From Turbatrix aceti (Eukaryota > Nematoda > Chromadorea > Rhabditida > Panagrolaimidae): DNA of 64,000 bases. The position numbers and the translations under genes are program-made. Every line of letters starts with the position of its first letter. The first letter of the stretch is position 1. The stretch covers positions 11,290,471 to 11,354,470 of the forward strand of contig OZ017767.1 in assembly GCA_963969345.1 (NCBI GenBank). The letters are read 5' to 3'. The notes under the pieces are model-generated. The model worked only from the letters and a program-made list of their open reading frames with translations, had not been told where the DNA came from and made no database searches. This document shows positions 32,826 through 44,565 of this stretch, one piece after another.

Positions 32826-34844
32826 GACTGAGAATTATTTAAAAAAAAATCAAAATGAAGAAAATATAGAATAATGGCGAGAACAGCTGCAATAATTTTT
32901 TCGTGTTTGTAGCAACAAATTATTATGATGCGGTATAGTGGGATGGCGTTTGGCGTGTATCAATCATGTCTGAAATTGTGACGTTGTAAACAATTTGCGA
33001 TGAAGATGATAAACGAATATTTTTGAGAAAAAAATGTAAACGGCATTGAAAAAACGCGTCAATGAATTTTTTGTCTGAAAAGTGCAAAATGCGTTTATAA
33101 CACAAAAAAATATGAATTCATCATAATTTTTTCCGGTTTTTAAAACAAATTTTGACGGAAATGTTTTTTTTAAATTACGGTAATTTAGAAAAATATAATA
33201 TTAAAACAAAGTTTTTTTCCCAATAAAAAAAGTTTTACAAAAACCGCCGATTCAAAATTTTTTTTGCACAAAAAGTTTTCTCCTTTTTGTGTCTAAAAAA
33301 ACATGTCTTCATTTTTTATTTACCTCCATTTGTCTGTAAACAATACTTTTGCCACACGTTCGTTCACATTACTTGAATGAGTGAAGAACTTCTACAACCT
33401 CCATAGGGTCTTGTGGCTTGGAGCCACTCGAAATCGTCATGCTTTCCACCCCTTTAAGGAGACCACAAATCCTGTCGACAAACTTTGTGAACTCACGGAA
33501 AAACAAAGCACGCTTAAAAAAGATTTTTTTATTTTCTAAAAAAAGTACCCGAGACCAACGACCAAGAGCAAACAAGGAGAAATTCTTTTACTTTGTGGAC
33601 AATTATATGAAATCTGCCGGAAATATATTACTTGTTTCACGAAATGACGAAAAATGGGAAATGTATTATATTCATTTTTGGAAATTCTATGACGTCTAGC
33701 GTCGTTGGCATTCGACGTTCCGGAAAGCCGGAGTGATTGATGCAACGTCGATGATGGTATGGGGACCGAGAAAAGGAAAAGGAATCGCGCATAAGCTGAC
33801 TTAACTTTGGGTAGACCCTGGATTAGCGTGTATCAAAATTTATGAAATTAGTTCTGCTGAACTTGGGTTTTTGTTTCAAAGGCCAATATTTATTTAATTT
33901 TACCAATTTTTTCAGACAAAATCTTTTTTTAAACCAAAAGCAAAAATTATTTTACAAAATTTTTTAAAGCAAAATTATTCAAAATTATTTAAAATCATCG
34001 AACACTCAAACCCCATTTTTTACGTCGCAAATGTTTAGCGCAAAGTGTTTCAGGCGTTTTTTGAAGACCCTTGTTGATGCCGTGGCATGGTAAGTAAGTG
34101 GCTTTAAAAATAAACACAACTCAAAAGAGATTTGCATTGACGCATAAATTTAAGTTTTCAAAAAATATGTGTTTTCACCAGACTTTTTAATATTCACGTC
34201 AAAAGGAAAAAAAATTGTTTACTCTTTTTTTCTCACGAAATTTAAAAAATCTAGAAATCGGCAATAAAAAAGTGCTGCTAATTTTAGCACGGGTGAAAAT
34301 TACAGCTTTTTCATCTAAAAACACAAACACATCCGATAGCACAACCTGAAGACAGGATTGAAGTGTTTTTTGCCGGAAAAAACCCCTGAAGCACTGTGAC
34401 AAAACGGAAAACAAAAGTAGCCTCAGGGTTACCCGGTTTCCAGAATAGCCGTGCTCGAGGCCGCAAAACTATCAAACCCCAAATCCTGCAATTATTGCAA
34501 CCACAGAGAACAGAAAACACATAAAATAAATAGTTGCAATTAATAGAACGCTTTTTGACTGGAATAACGGCTGTCATGTCTCGACACCGAGCTGATGCTT
34601 GACCTATGTAACATAACCGCCGAGTTAAATGACATTTTAATTAATCCATGTGGGTAATTGTAATTTGTTCAAAATTGATTGCACTCATAAAAAGTGTTCA
34701 GTTTTTTATAACCATGGATCGTTTTTGCAAAAAGAATTTCAAACAAATGATAAAATTTTAAAAACACTAGAAATTATTTTATTTTATAATAAATATTTTC
34801 GGTTTTTGATTTTTTGACGATACCAGACTCATTTGTTTTCAGAC
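32826..34844. other. upstream of TWK; mostly non-coding
   Basis: AT-rich. A possible exon on the minus strand at 33507-33369 reads FTKFVDRICGLLKGVESMTISSG and ends at TAA. It may be a decayed copy of TWK exon 5 (KKFTKFIDS; about 16 of 20 bases match at the start). A possible terminal exon on the + strand at about 34441-34521 (acceptor TTTCCAG, then NSRARGRKTIKPQ, stop, then AATAAA) has no upstream exon I can link. No confident gene. Confidence 0.35.
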
Positions 34845-35206
34845 ATGCTGAAAATAATATATCTTTGCTGCCACCTGCACAGTTCTCACATATTTATTAG
34901 AGAATCTTGCAATAAAAATCAATGGTATTCAGGTGAAAAGAATCTGTAATTGATAAAGCAGCTGTTTTTTTTCTCGATAAACAAAAAAAATATTTTTTAG
35001 ACAAAAATTGCTTATTGTTCTATAAAAGCTTCATCTTTGAAAACAATAACATTATTATGCATCAATTGAATTCAGAAATCATGTGTTTAGAATTCTATTA
35101 AATATTTTATGATTTAGCTCAACGGGAGAGAAGGTGCGGAAACGATGGACTTCAAAGGCGAACTAAAAAAACGGGGGCTCTAAATTTTGAAAAAAAATTC
35201 TACTAA
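34845..35206 (+). CDS. possible small gene, 58 aa (speculative)
   Basis: Two open exons, 34845-34932 and 35118-35206, join in phase across a GTGAAA..TTTAG intron of 185 bases. They give MLKIIYLCCHLHSS..., then QRERRCGNDGLQRRTKK, with a stop followed at once by AAATAAATA. There is a weak hydrophobic start and several dibasic pairs. I recognise no family. Models of this size can arise by chance in AT-rich DNA. Confidence 0.25.
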
Positions 35207-36194
35207 ATAAATATTACTTTGGTTTTATGTTTTCTAGAAAATCTGATTGATCTTTCGTAAATAACATTTTTTTTTGAAATTGAAAAGCTAAAATGCCGAC
35301 TGAATTGCGGAAATGTCAACAAAATAAGTAAAATGGAAGCATTACGAAAAAATAAATGTGAAATTGGCATGTGGTGTGCAATACAAAAAAATTATACCTG
35401 CACCGACTAATGAGTAAATAAAATACAATTTTTGTATTTTCATGGAAGTAAAACTTGGCAATCCATGGAAAGAGGCGACAAAACTGTTTTTTTAAGTACA
35501 ATTATGTCAACGTGTTTCTGTAATAGATTTTCTGAAAAACAAAAAAATCGTAAAAAAAATTGGGGAAAAAATGAAAATTACTATTTTTTGTCAGCGAACG
35601 AAAAAAAAACATTTACTTTTTTTACAAAAACAAAAAAAAACAAAAAAAAAGCATTTCACGTTCATCATCAGGAAATCAGGGATCAAAATTTGTTGCCATG
35701 GTTTGTTGATCACTAGCAATTTTTCAAAACCAAAGAATTTGTGGTTAAAGAAAAAAACAAATGAAATCCCGCTTTTTATAATCCTTCTAACGACAAAATT
35801 TGACATTATTTTATTTTGCCATGGTTTTTAGACAAAAGAAACATTCCGTGGTTGCAAAAAAGCATAGCGAAAACCGGCAAGCCATCTTAATGTAGAACCA
35901 TAAAATATATAAAATATTGCAGAAATACATACGCGGCGGTAAAAATAAAATACAAAAATTGTTCAATTTGTGCAAACATGCAAAAATTTATTTTTTTTAA
36001 ATGTTAAAAACAAATGATTGAGGTAATTTGGAAAAAAATTAAATGCAAGAAACATTACGCTTATGCTAAATAACTCAAAAACCGCCCCTTAAAGTATCCT
36101 ACACTGACCAGGAAATGTTGTTGTAGCAAAACTCACTTGGTACAACAACATTTTTACAACAAAAACACAAAGATGTGCAACTGACATGTTTTTT
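35207..36194. other. intergenic
   Basis: AT-rich with long A and T runs. Open frames at 35432-35831 are Lys/Phe-rich low-complexity translations and I do not call them. Confidence 0.4.
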
Positions 36195-36549
36195 ATGGCG
36201 TCACAGCTGAAAAAAAACAATAACAACTCGTTTGAGCAATTGAAAGAATTATTTTCGCTGTCCAAAAAAAAGTTTTTTGACCTGTGTTCACTGTTGGCAT
36301 CTTTTGTGCGCGCATTGCGGGTAAAAAACTAAAAAATTAGTACAATTGAACTAATTTTAAGCGCATTGCTAAATTTATTTCTAGAAACAAAAAAAAATAA
36401 TGAAGACACAAGAAACAAATTTGTCAGTGGTTGAATGCCAGAATTTATTGGAACGGCAAAAAATTGTCCTAGCTAATCGTAATCGATCAAATTGTCGAAC
36501 TTTTGTCAGAAAGATCGCTGACAAATTATCAATCAATTTTTTGCATTAG
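36195..36549 (+). CDS. probable small two-exon gene, 96 aa
   Basis: Exon 1 (36195-36320) encodes MASQLKKNNNNSFEQLKELF and continues as an amphipathic helix to FVRALR. A 64-base GTAAAA..TTCTAG intron follows, and exon 2 (36385-36549) continues in phase through LSVVECQNLLERQKIVLANR to KIADKLSINFLH and TAG. An AATAAA begins at the base after the stop. The product is basic and predicted helical throughout, with no signal peptide. I do not recognise it. Two open exons in phase, a good intron and a polyadenylation signal make it more than random. Confidence 0.45.
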
Positions 36550-37090
36550 AATAAAATGTAACAAACAAATTTTTCATGAAACAATAAAAAGTTTCCCGAA
36601 AATGTGCTTTTCGGTATTTTTTTTCGTGGAAACAAAAAAGATCAGAAAACGGTAGTAAATACTCGTTTAAGCAATTCAACGCAAAAAAACGAGAAAAAAT
36701 AAATCATAAAGTAACTCGTGGACTAATGGGCTGGTTGGTAGGTCAATTGCTACCCTGGCGAGGAGGGGAAGGTTGATTGCTTGATTGCACGCGGACAGCT
36801 GGGGGAGGGGAAGACGAGGGGGGATGGCAGATAAGTGAGTGATCCATCAATCAGCCTGGCAACCGAATAGGTTCAACTTTATGCCTGACAAGCGAATGAG
36901 TTTTGGGTTGGTTGGGGCTGATGTGTGTGACTGACGCGACCCGACACATGGGGCCCATGAAAGCACCACACAGGTGTCAGATTAAAATGAGGACAGATTT
37001 TTTTCATTACATTTTTTTTAACGGAGAGAATGGGTTGTACTAATGTAAGAATCTATGAATATGTTTTAGCAAAAATCCTTCAATAAGCAC
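36550..37090. other. intergenic
   Basis: The segment at about 36720-36990 is G-rich (GGAGGGGAAGG, GGGGGAGGGGAAGACGAGGGG) with no coding frame. It may be regulatory sequence for the small gene that follows. Confidence 0.35.
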
Positions 37091-37357
37091 ATGGGGAATG
37101 CATTAGGTCGATACGCGGCAGACCCGTCGACGGCATTCGGGCAGATAGATAATGATACCGAGCAGGGATGTGCTAGCTTCCTGCATAACTGCCATTTTTT
37201 GGATACGTTCGAAAGTCGGATTCGGAAACTCAAATGGGTACTATAATACATACTTCCGACTTTTGATCTTGAGGCTCTAGTTCGTGTTTGTTCGCAAACA
37301 TGGTTTAATTTCCAGTACAAAAAAATTAGCAAAAGATGGAATAAAAAATTGTTCTAA
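37091..37357 (+). CDS. probable small gene, 62 aa, potential N-myristoylated protein
   Basis: Exon 1 (37091-37237) begins MGNALGRYAADPSTAFGQ, which fits an N-myristoylation site at Gly2, and runs to FESRIRKLKW. A 78-base intron (GTACTA..TTTCCAG) leads in phase 0 to exon 2 (37316-37357), YKKISKRWNKKLF, TAA. AATAAA follows at 37361. Gly2 plus a basic C-terminus would suit a peripheral membrane protein. If the intron is not spliced, the frame ends two codons later, at 51 aa. The codon make-up of exon 1 is clearly unlike the AT-rich flanks. Family unknown. Confidence 0.5.
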
Positions 37358-38814
37358 CTAAATAAATAAAAAAAACAAAAAAATGAAAATCCAACTTAAT
37401 TATCAAAAAAAAAGACAAATAAAGTTTTGTGTAAATTTTAGCAATGATAAAATGTAAGAAGATTTTTACCCGAAACGAAAAAAAAAAGAGATCTGTTTGG
37501 TGTTCGCATCCGTTCAATTTCCCAAATATTTACAAATATCAAAGTGATGATGTTTGTTTGAAACCAAAAAAAAAAATTTTCACACTTGCCTATTCACACT
37601 TGGACGAAAACACATTTGTGGTGTGAACGTCATTCTCGCATAACGTTCACACCCCGCCTTCAAATGATCCCAACCAGTCAAAAATGTCTGGGTCAATCGA
37701 ACATGCGGATATTTTTTTAAAATAAATATTCAAAGGTAAAAATCAACGATTAACAAAAAAAATGTAGTAAATAACATGCATTTGATTTGTTTGTCGAACT
37801 CGTAAATATAGGGAGAAAATGATGATTCACAACAATAAAACTTCCTAGGAGCATCTGTTGGTAAAATGTTTTATAGACTTTCAGACATTAGACGTTAGAT
37901 GTTATTTCTAATGTTTGATGGACGGATATAATTGACAGATTTTTTGACAACGTATACGAAGTTTTTAAAATGATAAACAAAATTATGAAGGTGCCAATGG
38001 CAAAAACTGTTTACCTCGCGATTGATCCGGAAGAAACTCAAAGATAAAAGATCAAAAATCGAAATAAACAAAATTTAAAAAATGAAAAAAATGGAACAAT
38101 TTCTTTAGAATATAAATTAAGTCAAAAATGTTTTTTATTTAAAACACTTTTTAAAAAATAATTTTCTTAAGTTTAAAATGTTTTTTTCGCAAAAATGCAA
38201 AAAACCTGGGAAAATCGTTGTCTAATAAAAAACAGTCTCAAAAGCCCCCATAAAAAACCTGCAATAAAAAAATCGTAAAAAAGCAATCACAAGCTAACCA
38301 ACCAATTTATTCTTAGCAACTACAAAATCTTTTTGAAGCGGGTGCCAACTTCTTGACACCGGCCAATAAACGCTTCATTACAACCAATGCGATCTTTATA
38401 TTCGTGATCCCATAAAAATCAAATAAATGGGTTCATTTATTTTTTACCTGTCAGCAACCAAAAAATAGTAACGTTGCTGAGAAAATTGGCATGAATAGAG
38501 CAATCTAATTACATTTGTTTTATGTTTGTACATAAGCATGAAATTTTTTGAAAAACAAAAAAACAAAGTTGTAATATGCGCAATTCATATGTTGGTTTTT
38601 GGTCAGAAAAGTATGGTTCACAAAAAATTGATTTTTTTGATTTTCGAATGCGTTTTGCAAATTTCGTTTCAAAAAATGAAGAAATTTTTAATCGTTTAAC
38701 ATTTTTTGTGACCCTAACTTTTGTTTAGAAAATTAAGCTTTCTTCGCAAACGAACACGGACGAAAGCGAACATTCGGCTATCACAGATCCAGACGCAAAT
38801 CGTGAATTAGAAAA
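37358..38814. other. intergenic
   Basis: AT-rich. Short frames such as that at about 37934-38047 (ending KTVYLAIDPEETQR, stop) and 38324-38422 (after a TTCTTAG acceptor, QLQNLFEAGANFLTPANKRF) look coding-like but lack linked exons. Confidence 0.3.
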
Positions 38815-39123
38815 AAAGAGTTCAGCAGATTTGAGACATTTGAGACTCGGGTGCGCAGAAGCTCCAAAAATATGTACACTGTGCAAAATAGAATTCTAAT
38901 ACTAACTAACGGAACGCGAGCTCTATCGCATCCCGCAAACTGTCGTTCACACCTTTCCCGAACTTGTTAGAAGTCCTGGGATCGTGCTCCCAAAATACTG
39001 TAAAATCTAGAAAGTTTCCCAGATTTTACACTTGGATTTTACACACACATTTAGTAATTCTCTTTCTCATGCACAATCGTCTCACAAAAAAAATTCAAAA
39101 AATGGAGATATTGCACAAAGATC

Positions 39124-39124
<1 letters not shown>

Positions 39125-39160
<36 letters not shown>
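39125..39160 (+). repeat. (AC)n microsatellite
   Basis: About 18 AC units inside the first tandem copy. Confidence 0.95.
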
Positions 39161-39161
<1 letters not shown>

Positions 39162-39616
39162 ATCCAGATTTGCCATTCGTAAGCAAATCTGGATTGTGGG
39201 TCAGTATTCGACTGACCTCTTCAGTTGCCAGCCAATGAACTTGTAGTATGATCAACTCGTTTGAACGCTTTGTTTGACATCGGCGAAGCATTTGAATCAT
39301 CCTTCGTCGACGGCAAGGATTTTGATGGGTCAACCGGTCGAAGCATCATTCATCCGTCTGGCAGCGCGTGCGCACCGCAAAACCGATCAAATTGCGCTGC
39401 CATCCTTTGGTCCCAAAATTTGAATGCAAAATCTAGAAAGTTTCCCAACTTGTTAGAAGTCCTGGGATCGTGGTCCCAAAATACTGTAAAATCTAGAAAG
39501 TTTCCCAGATTTTACACTTGGATTTTACACACACATTTACACATTTAGTAATTCTCTTTCTCATGCACAATCGTCTCACAAAGAAATTCAAAAAATGGAG
39601 ATATTGCACAAAGAGC

Positions 39617-39659
<43 letters not shown>
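39617..39659 (+). repeat. (AC)n microsatellite
   Basis: About 21 AC units inside the second tandem copy, so the run length varies between copies. Confidence 0.95.
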
Positions 39660-39660
<1 letters not shown>

Positions 39661-40030
39661 ATCCAGATTTGCCATTCGTAAGCAAATCTGGATTGTGGGT
39701 CAGTATTCGAATGACCTCTTCAGTTGCCAGCCAATGAACTTGTAGTATGATCAACTCGTTGGAACGCTTTGTTTGACATCGGCGAAGCATTTGAATCATC
39801 CTTCGTCGACGGCAAGGATTTTGATGGGTCAACCGGTCGAAGGATCATTCATCCGTCTGGCAGCGCGTGCGCACCGCAAAACCGATCAAATTGCGCTGCC
39901 ATCCTTTGGTCCCAAAATTTGAATGCAAAATCTAGAAAGTTTCCCAGATGGTTTCCCACTTGGATTTTACACACACATTTACACATTTATGTTAGTAATT
40001 CTCTTTCTCATGCACAAAGAAATTCAAAAA

Positions 40031-41400
40031 TAGAACACTGAATAACTGTAAAAAAGTGCACCCCAAAAATTGAAAGTTATTTACAATGATGTATACGAGA
40101 TTACACGGGTCAGAAAAAAATCCCTTTTTAGCGGATAAAAATTACAATTTTTGGCAGCTGCATCAAAAATCCTCGAGATGAGTACCAATCTTGTCTCGAG
40201 GAGTAGGCTGGTAACAACAAGAAAAAAAACTATTATCTCCTTTGAACCATCCGCCCCGCGCCGTGTTCTTTTTTTGGGTATTCAGATAAAAAAAAAACAT
40301 CTGCCGTGTTTGCATGCAAAAAAAAGCACAGCGTATAAATCACTAGGAAAATTGGAGATTTTGGCAAAAAAAGGCAGAACATTGCCTTTTTGATTGTTGG
40401 GGAAACAATTTATTTATTTGCAGGAAGGAAACAAAAAGAAAAGCGTAGTAAAAAATTGACCAGGGTGCTCATTGACCAGGGTTCGGCTCCGGCAAATTCC
40501 AAAAAAACAAAAAATTGCTATTTTTTGAAAAATCAAATTTTAACAATAAAAAAAACGTTTATTATGGTAATGAAATTCGTTTTTTACAATTAAAAAAATT
40601 ATAAATAAAAAGAAACGGGATTTATTTTTAATTAAAATTAAAAAAAAACTACGATAATAGTTCTTTTTAAATTTAAAATTAATATTCGGGTAAATGTTCT
40701 GTTGCTTTTCTATCTTCTCAAAAGGAAAAATATATAACTCTAATGTTAAAACCAAATTTTTAATTTAAAAAAAAATTGCTAAAAATCAGCAAACAAAATT
40801 TGAAAAAAAAATTGGGCCACGTCAACAAGCAACTTTTCTGAAACGTACAATACACAGAAACCAAATAGCTGTCACAAAAAAGAATATTTATGATTTCAAA
40901 ATTGGTTTCCCCTCGTTTCCGTCATTTTTTCTGCAAAAATCACTGCATGTGGTCCCCACGTGTTTTGTTTTCCCAGACTAAACGAAATTGCACTCCGAAC
41001 GTGGCAATCATTTTTTTCAAAACCCTGAGAAAAAATTGTTTAGATTTGGAAACGTTAAAAAATCGCAAACGATAACAATAATTTTTTATTTCATCGACAA
41101 AAAAACGAAATGTTCACATTTCCATTTTTTGGCACAAAAAAAGTGAATTATTGTCAGATAATCGAAAAGAAGGAGAGAAAACAGGTAGAATCAGGAGGAA
41201 AAAGTCGTGGAATACCTTATTGAGACGACGCCCGCCAGACGAGGGTGGTGGGGTGTCCGCCACAACTGGGACGACGTTGGAAATGTGCTACGCAGGGGTT
41301 GTGAGTGAATGGGATCGTGCCTAGACTGTAAATTCAAAATCAATGAATAAAATCCAATTAAAAAAAAAACTCACCGCTAATGACGAGGAAAACTCTAAAC
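40031..41400. other. intergenic, 3' of the phosphate carrier
   Basis: An ORF at 40178-40393 (71 codons from ATG, MSTNLVSRSRLVTTRKK...) is basic with no family and is doubtful. The motif AGGGTTCGGCTCCGG at about 40478 resembles a tRNA B-box. The rest is AT-rich. Confidence 0.35.
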
Positions 41401-42764
41401 TCAGTGTTTACCCGCAGCTTCGAGCTTCTTCTTCAGAGATTCGGGCATCTCGGGTGGCGGAGGGCGGGGAAGGTTGAAGACAACCTTGACCGAGTCGTAG
41501 ATGAACCACTGGAGAGCGGTGAGGGTACCGATCATGATGATACGCGGCACAAGACCACCCCAGACGCCGATCGGGCCGAGCTTCTTGAGAATCTGTCCGG
41601 CCGAAGCTCCGGCATCCTGGTTGAGCTTGGAGACAACGGTATCGGCAGGATGGGAGACGACAGCGCAGAAGACGCCGGCGATGTATCCCGCAACGAAGGT
41701 GACAACCAGCTGTTCGGACTTGGTACACTGGTTGCGGGGCTTCGGCACGACGTGCTTGTAGATGAGCTCGACGGTGCGCTCGAAGCAGGCGAACTTCATC
41801 ATCGTGTAGGGGATTTGACGGAGCCAGAGTGGGGGCAGGCCCTTGTAGAAGCCGGCAATGCCTTCCGTCTTGTAGATGAAGGGAGCGCACTTGGAGAGGG
41901 TAGGGGGCGCGGTGGGAGACGTCTGGATACGAACCTTGACGGCTTCCATCGGGGCAAGCATCATGTCGGCGAAGAATTCAGCCGAAGCAGAAGCTGCGAG
42001 GTAGAGCGACGTACGCCAGGTGTACGAGAGCTCTTCGCCAATGGCGTTGGAGTACAGCACCTTGAACATTTCGTAGAACCCGAACTTGCCGAGACCCTGC
42101 AGCGAGTAGCCGATGGCAGTGGGGGCCCAGCCCTTGCCCAGACCTCGGATACCATCTTCGGCAACAGTCGTGCGGAAGCCTGATACGATGCCCTTGTACT
42201 TCTCGGGGTTAACCTAAAAACGTAATAGATAAATTTTTTTCTTGTGAGAAATATAAAAACACAAAAAAAGATAACAAAAAAACAGCAGAACGTATTACTT
42301 TTAGGCAAAGATAAAACGTTACTTATAGGCCATCGTAAACTTATGAAAAAGTATTACTTCGAAAAAATGTAAAAAATACTTGAAAGTAACAAAAAAGGTA
42401 ATTTTGAGGCAGAAAACGTTACTTTTTAGGTCATCGTAAACCATGTTGTTAATTCACCACATTTTTTTTGTTTTTCGTGTATTTCAGTCCAAAATCTACA
42501 AACCTGAATACGGCACTTGACCAAGTCGAGGGGAACAATGGAAGTGTGAGTGATACCGCAAGACAGAATGCCACCGAGACCGCAGAGAGCGTAGTACTTG
42601 CCGGATCCGAATTCGACGGTATCTAAAAGACAAAATCAGTTAATGCACAATTTTTTTTTGCAGAAAACGAAAAACTTACCACCAGCGGGTGCTGGACCAG
42701 CGCACTTGGCAGTCTGGAAGGGTGAGCAGAAAGCGTTAGCGCCAACGACGTCCGTGATGCCCAT
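41401..42764 (-). CDS. mitochondrial phosphate carrier (SLC25A3 type)
   Basis: Inner-membrane carrier of 338 aa that brings phosphate into the matrix for ATP synthesis. Three exons: 42764-42680, 42622-42504 and 42213-41401. The three mitochondrial-carrier repeats are marked by PLDLVKCRIQ, PMEAVKVRIQ and the third-repeat PADTVVSKLN. The family-specific sequence KGIVSGFRTTVAEDGIRGLGKGWAPTAIGYSLQG matches the phosphate carrier closely (GWAPTxIGYS is diagnostic). The codon use is GC-rich and biased, as expected for a highly expressed housekeeping gene, and it produces a 267-codon antisense ORF that is only a shadow. The second intron contains a decayed tandem of AACGTTACTTTTAGG-like blocks. A hAT MITE sits 168 bases upstream of the start. 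Confidence 0.97.
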
Positions 42765-42931
42765 TGTCTACCTGTAAATTTGCTGGACGTAACAAATTGC
42801 AGAAGCGCGAAAAAAAAAACAAAACAGCCACAAGGGGAAAAACGCGTAATGAAAATGCATGTTGTATAAGAATAAATTATTCAAATTTTTTAGGATAAAG
42901 AGAAGAAAATCGGGAATTTTAGGATAACCAG

Positions 42932-43493
42932 CAAGGTGTTGCATTCTGTGTGCGGACAATTTGAAATTTCGAATAAACATGTGCAATGAGCTGTTCTAAA
43001 CATCGCTGCTTGCATAGTTTGCTACAAAAATTTAAATGCACACAACCTGCTTGCCAACGGTCAGGGAACGATGGATTGCTAAGCAGGTGCTTAGATAACG
43101 ACACGTCTGCTTGCTCTTCTCAAAAATTGGCATGTGCTTTCGACACAACCTGTGTGCGAGAATTTGGGAAAATAATGAACAGTAAGACATAGAATGAAAC
43201 AAAAGGAGTTTACAGGAAAAAAAGTTCGATTCTGCAAGCAGTTTTTCTAGTCAAATTTCCAACTTTGGAGAATAATGTGAGAAATGCAAGCGCCTGCTTG
43301 GTCGCGCATGCTAATTTTTGAGAAGAGCAAGCAGATGTGTCGTTAACTAAACACCTGTGTATTTAGCAGCTGCCTAACAACCTGTGTCGATAGGCAGGAT
43401 GTTTGCCTACGTAAAATCAAAAAAGGCACGACACATGTTGCCTACGAGCTTTGCTTGCTTGCTTGCCTAAAACAAACAGAATGCAACACCTTG
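42932..43493. mobile_element. hAT-type MITE with 8-bp target duplications
   Basis: A 562-bp non-autonomous element. Perfect 17-bp terminal inverted repeats: CAAGGTGTTGCATTCTG at 42932-42948, reverse complement at 43477-43493. Exact 8-bp direct repeats ATAACCAG flank it at 42924-42931 and 43494-43501, the hallmark of hAT transposition. Inside, a second pair of inverted arms (about 43098-43137 and 43304-43344, GCTTGCTCTTCTC/GAGAAGAGCAAGC) and many GCTTGC motifs resemble the subterminal transposase-binding repeats of hAT elements. There is no transposase gene. Confidence 0.9.
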
Positions 43494-43501
43494 ATAACCA
43501 G

Positions 43502-44565
43502 AAACAAAAGACAATGATTACAGCGAGAGTCTTGTCGTCGACTGCCTCGGAGTAACGATACGAAGAATATTCAGTTGGCGAGAAACAGAGAGAGATAAGA
43601 TAGGAGCAAACAAAACGTAAGACAGAAACGCAGACAATTTTTATTCCTGTGTCCTATTCCTGCGCCAACTAACAACCAACCAACATGCACGGTCCTGGAG
43701 AGAAAAATGGTTCTTCTTCCGCGCGCACAAACATGCTTCAGAATGCATGACGACGGACAGACAAACATTAGACACCTTTTTTGTGGCGTATGATTTTTTC
43801 TTTTTTTTCTTACTCTCTCGTTTTATTCTTCTGTCTCGCTCGAGCGCATAAAATATGCGATCAATTTCCATTCACGTGTGTGTCACGTCACGTGCGTCGT
43901 CTCCGCGATTTTTTTTCACTACGCGCATATTTTTTAGGCCTTCGGGGAAGAAAACGGAAATCGAGTGGGGAGAAAGTACGCTTATTGTCTCCTATCTTTC
44001 TTCCGTTTCTCCCGTGCGAGTTGGTGGTTATCTCATCCATCACCTGAAGGGCATGAGTTTTTGACGTTGGTCGTAAAATGGGAGTATCACCTTTTTTGAG
44101 GGTTTGTTGAACCCAACGGTAGAGGGGGAGAAAAGGAGAACGATCTATGGATCCGGGATGCATTGAACCAAACGAACATAAACTGATTGAATCACACGTA
44201 GTACGTACAAAAGAAGTACAATTGAATCAAACACAAACGCGCTCTGATCAACGGAATCGATAAATCATGATGCAAAAGGGGGGTTCTCTGGCAGTTGAGT
44301 GTGCATGTGCTCCTAATTTTCTGACGGGGCAGTCAGAAAATCATGCTTATCTGCATGTTTGAAACCCAAAAAGTAAAATTAGATTTTGAGGTTGAAAAAA
44401 ATTTTAGACAACATGTTTCTTGTGCATTAACTTTATAATTATTTTTTTATTCGTACATTTTTAACATTTTTCAATATACACATAAATAAAAACTTAAAGG
44501 TGTTATCGATGAAGAATGAAATGATTTTTTTAAATATTGTATTACATATTTGAAAACTTCGGATC
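43502..44565. other. intergenic
   Basis: No confident gene. A 38-codon ORF at 44147-44263 (MDPGCIEPNEHKLIESHVVR...) and Ser/Arg-rich frames at 43781-44064 lack splice or family support. Confidence 0.35.

Larger units (their letters stand above)
38815..40030 (+). repeat. 486-bp tandem unit with (AC)n, left copy
   Basis: About 2.2 copies of a unit of 486 bases (starts at 38961, 39447 and about 39930), preceded by 145 bases of flank. Each full unit has TCTAGAAAGTTTCCCAGATT, an (AC)n run, a perfect 12-bp hairpin around CATTCGTAA and a segment rich in CG (CGTCGACGGCAAGG). An inverted copy, including the flank, lies at 45238-46070. I find no transposase. It is either a satellite or a non-autonomous transposon. 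Confidence 0.85.

Noticed and set aside
35114..35175. TAGCTCAACGGGAGAG as a tRNA D-arm
   Set aside because: No T arm or acceptor pairing follows; it fits better as the start of a possible small exon.
39082..39832. Cys/Val- and His/Thr-repeat ORFs over the (AC)n runs
   Set aside because: They are translations of microsatellite sequence and recur in every copy of the repeat unit.
38961..40030. Tandem array as a possible CRISPR
   Set aside because: The unit is 486 bp with no short identical repeats and unique spacers; the genome is eukaryotic.
41380..42183. 267-codon ORF on the + strand opposite the phosphate carrier
   Set aside because: It is an antisense shadow created by GC-rich codon bias in a clearly recognisable carrier gene; it has no domain of its own.
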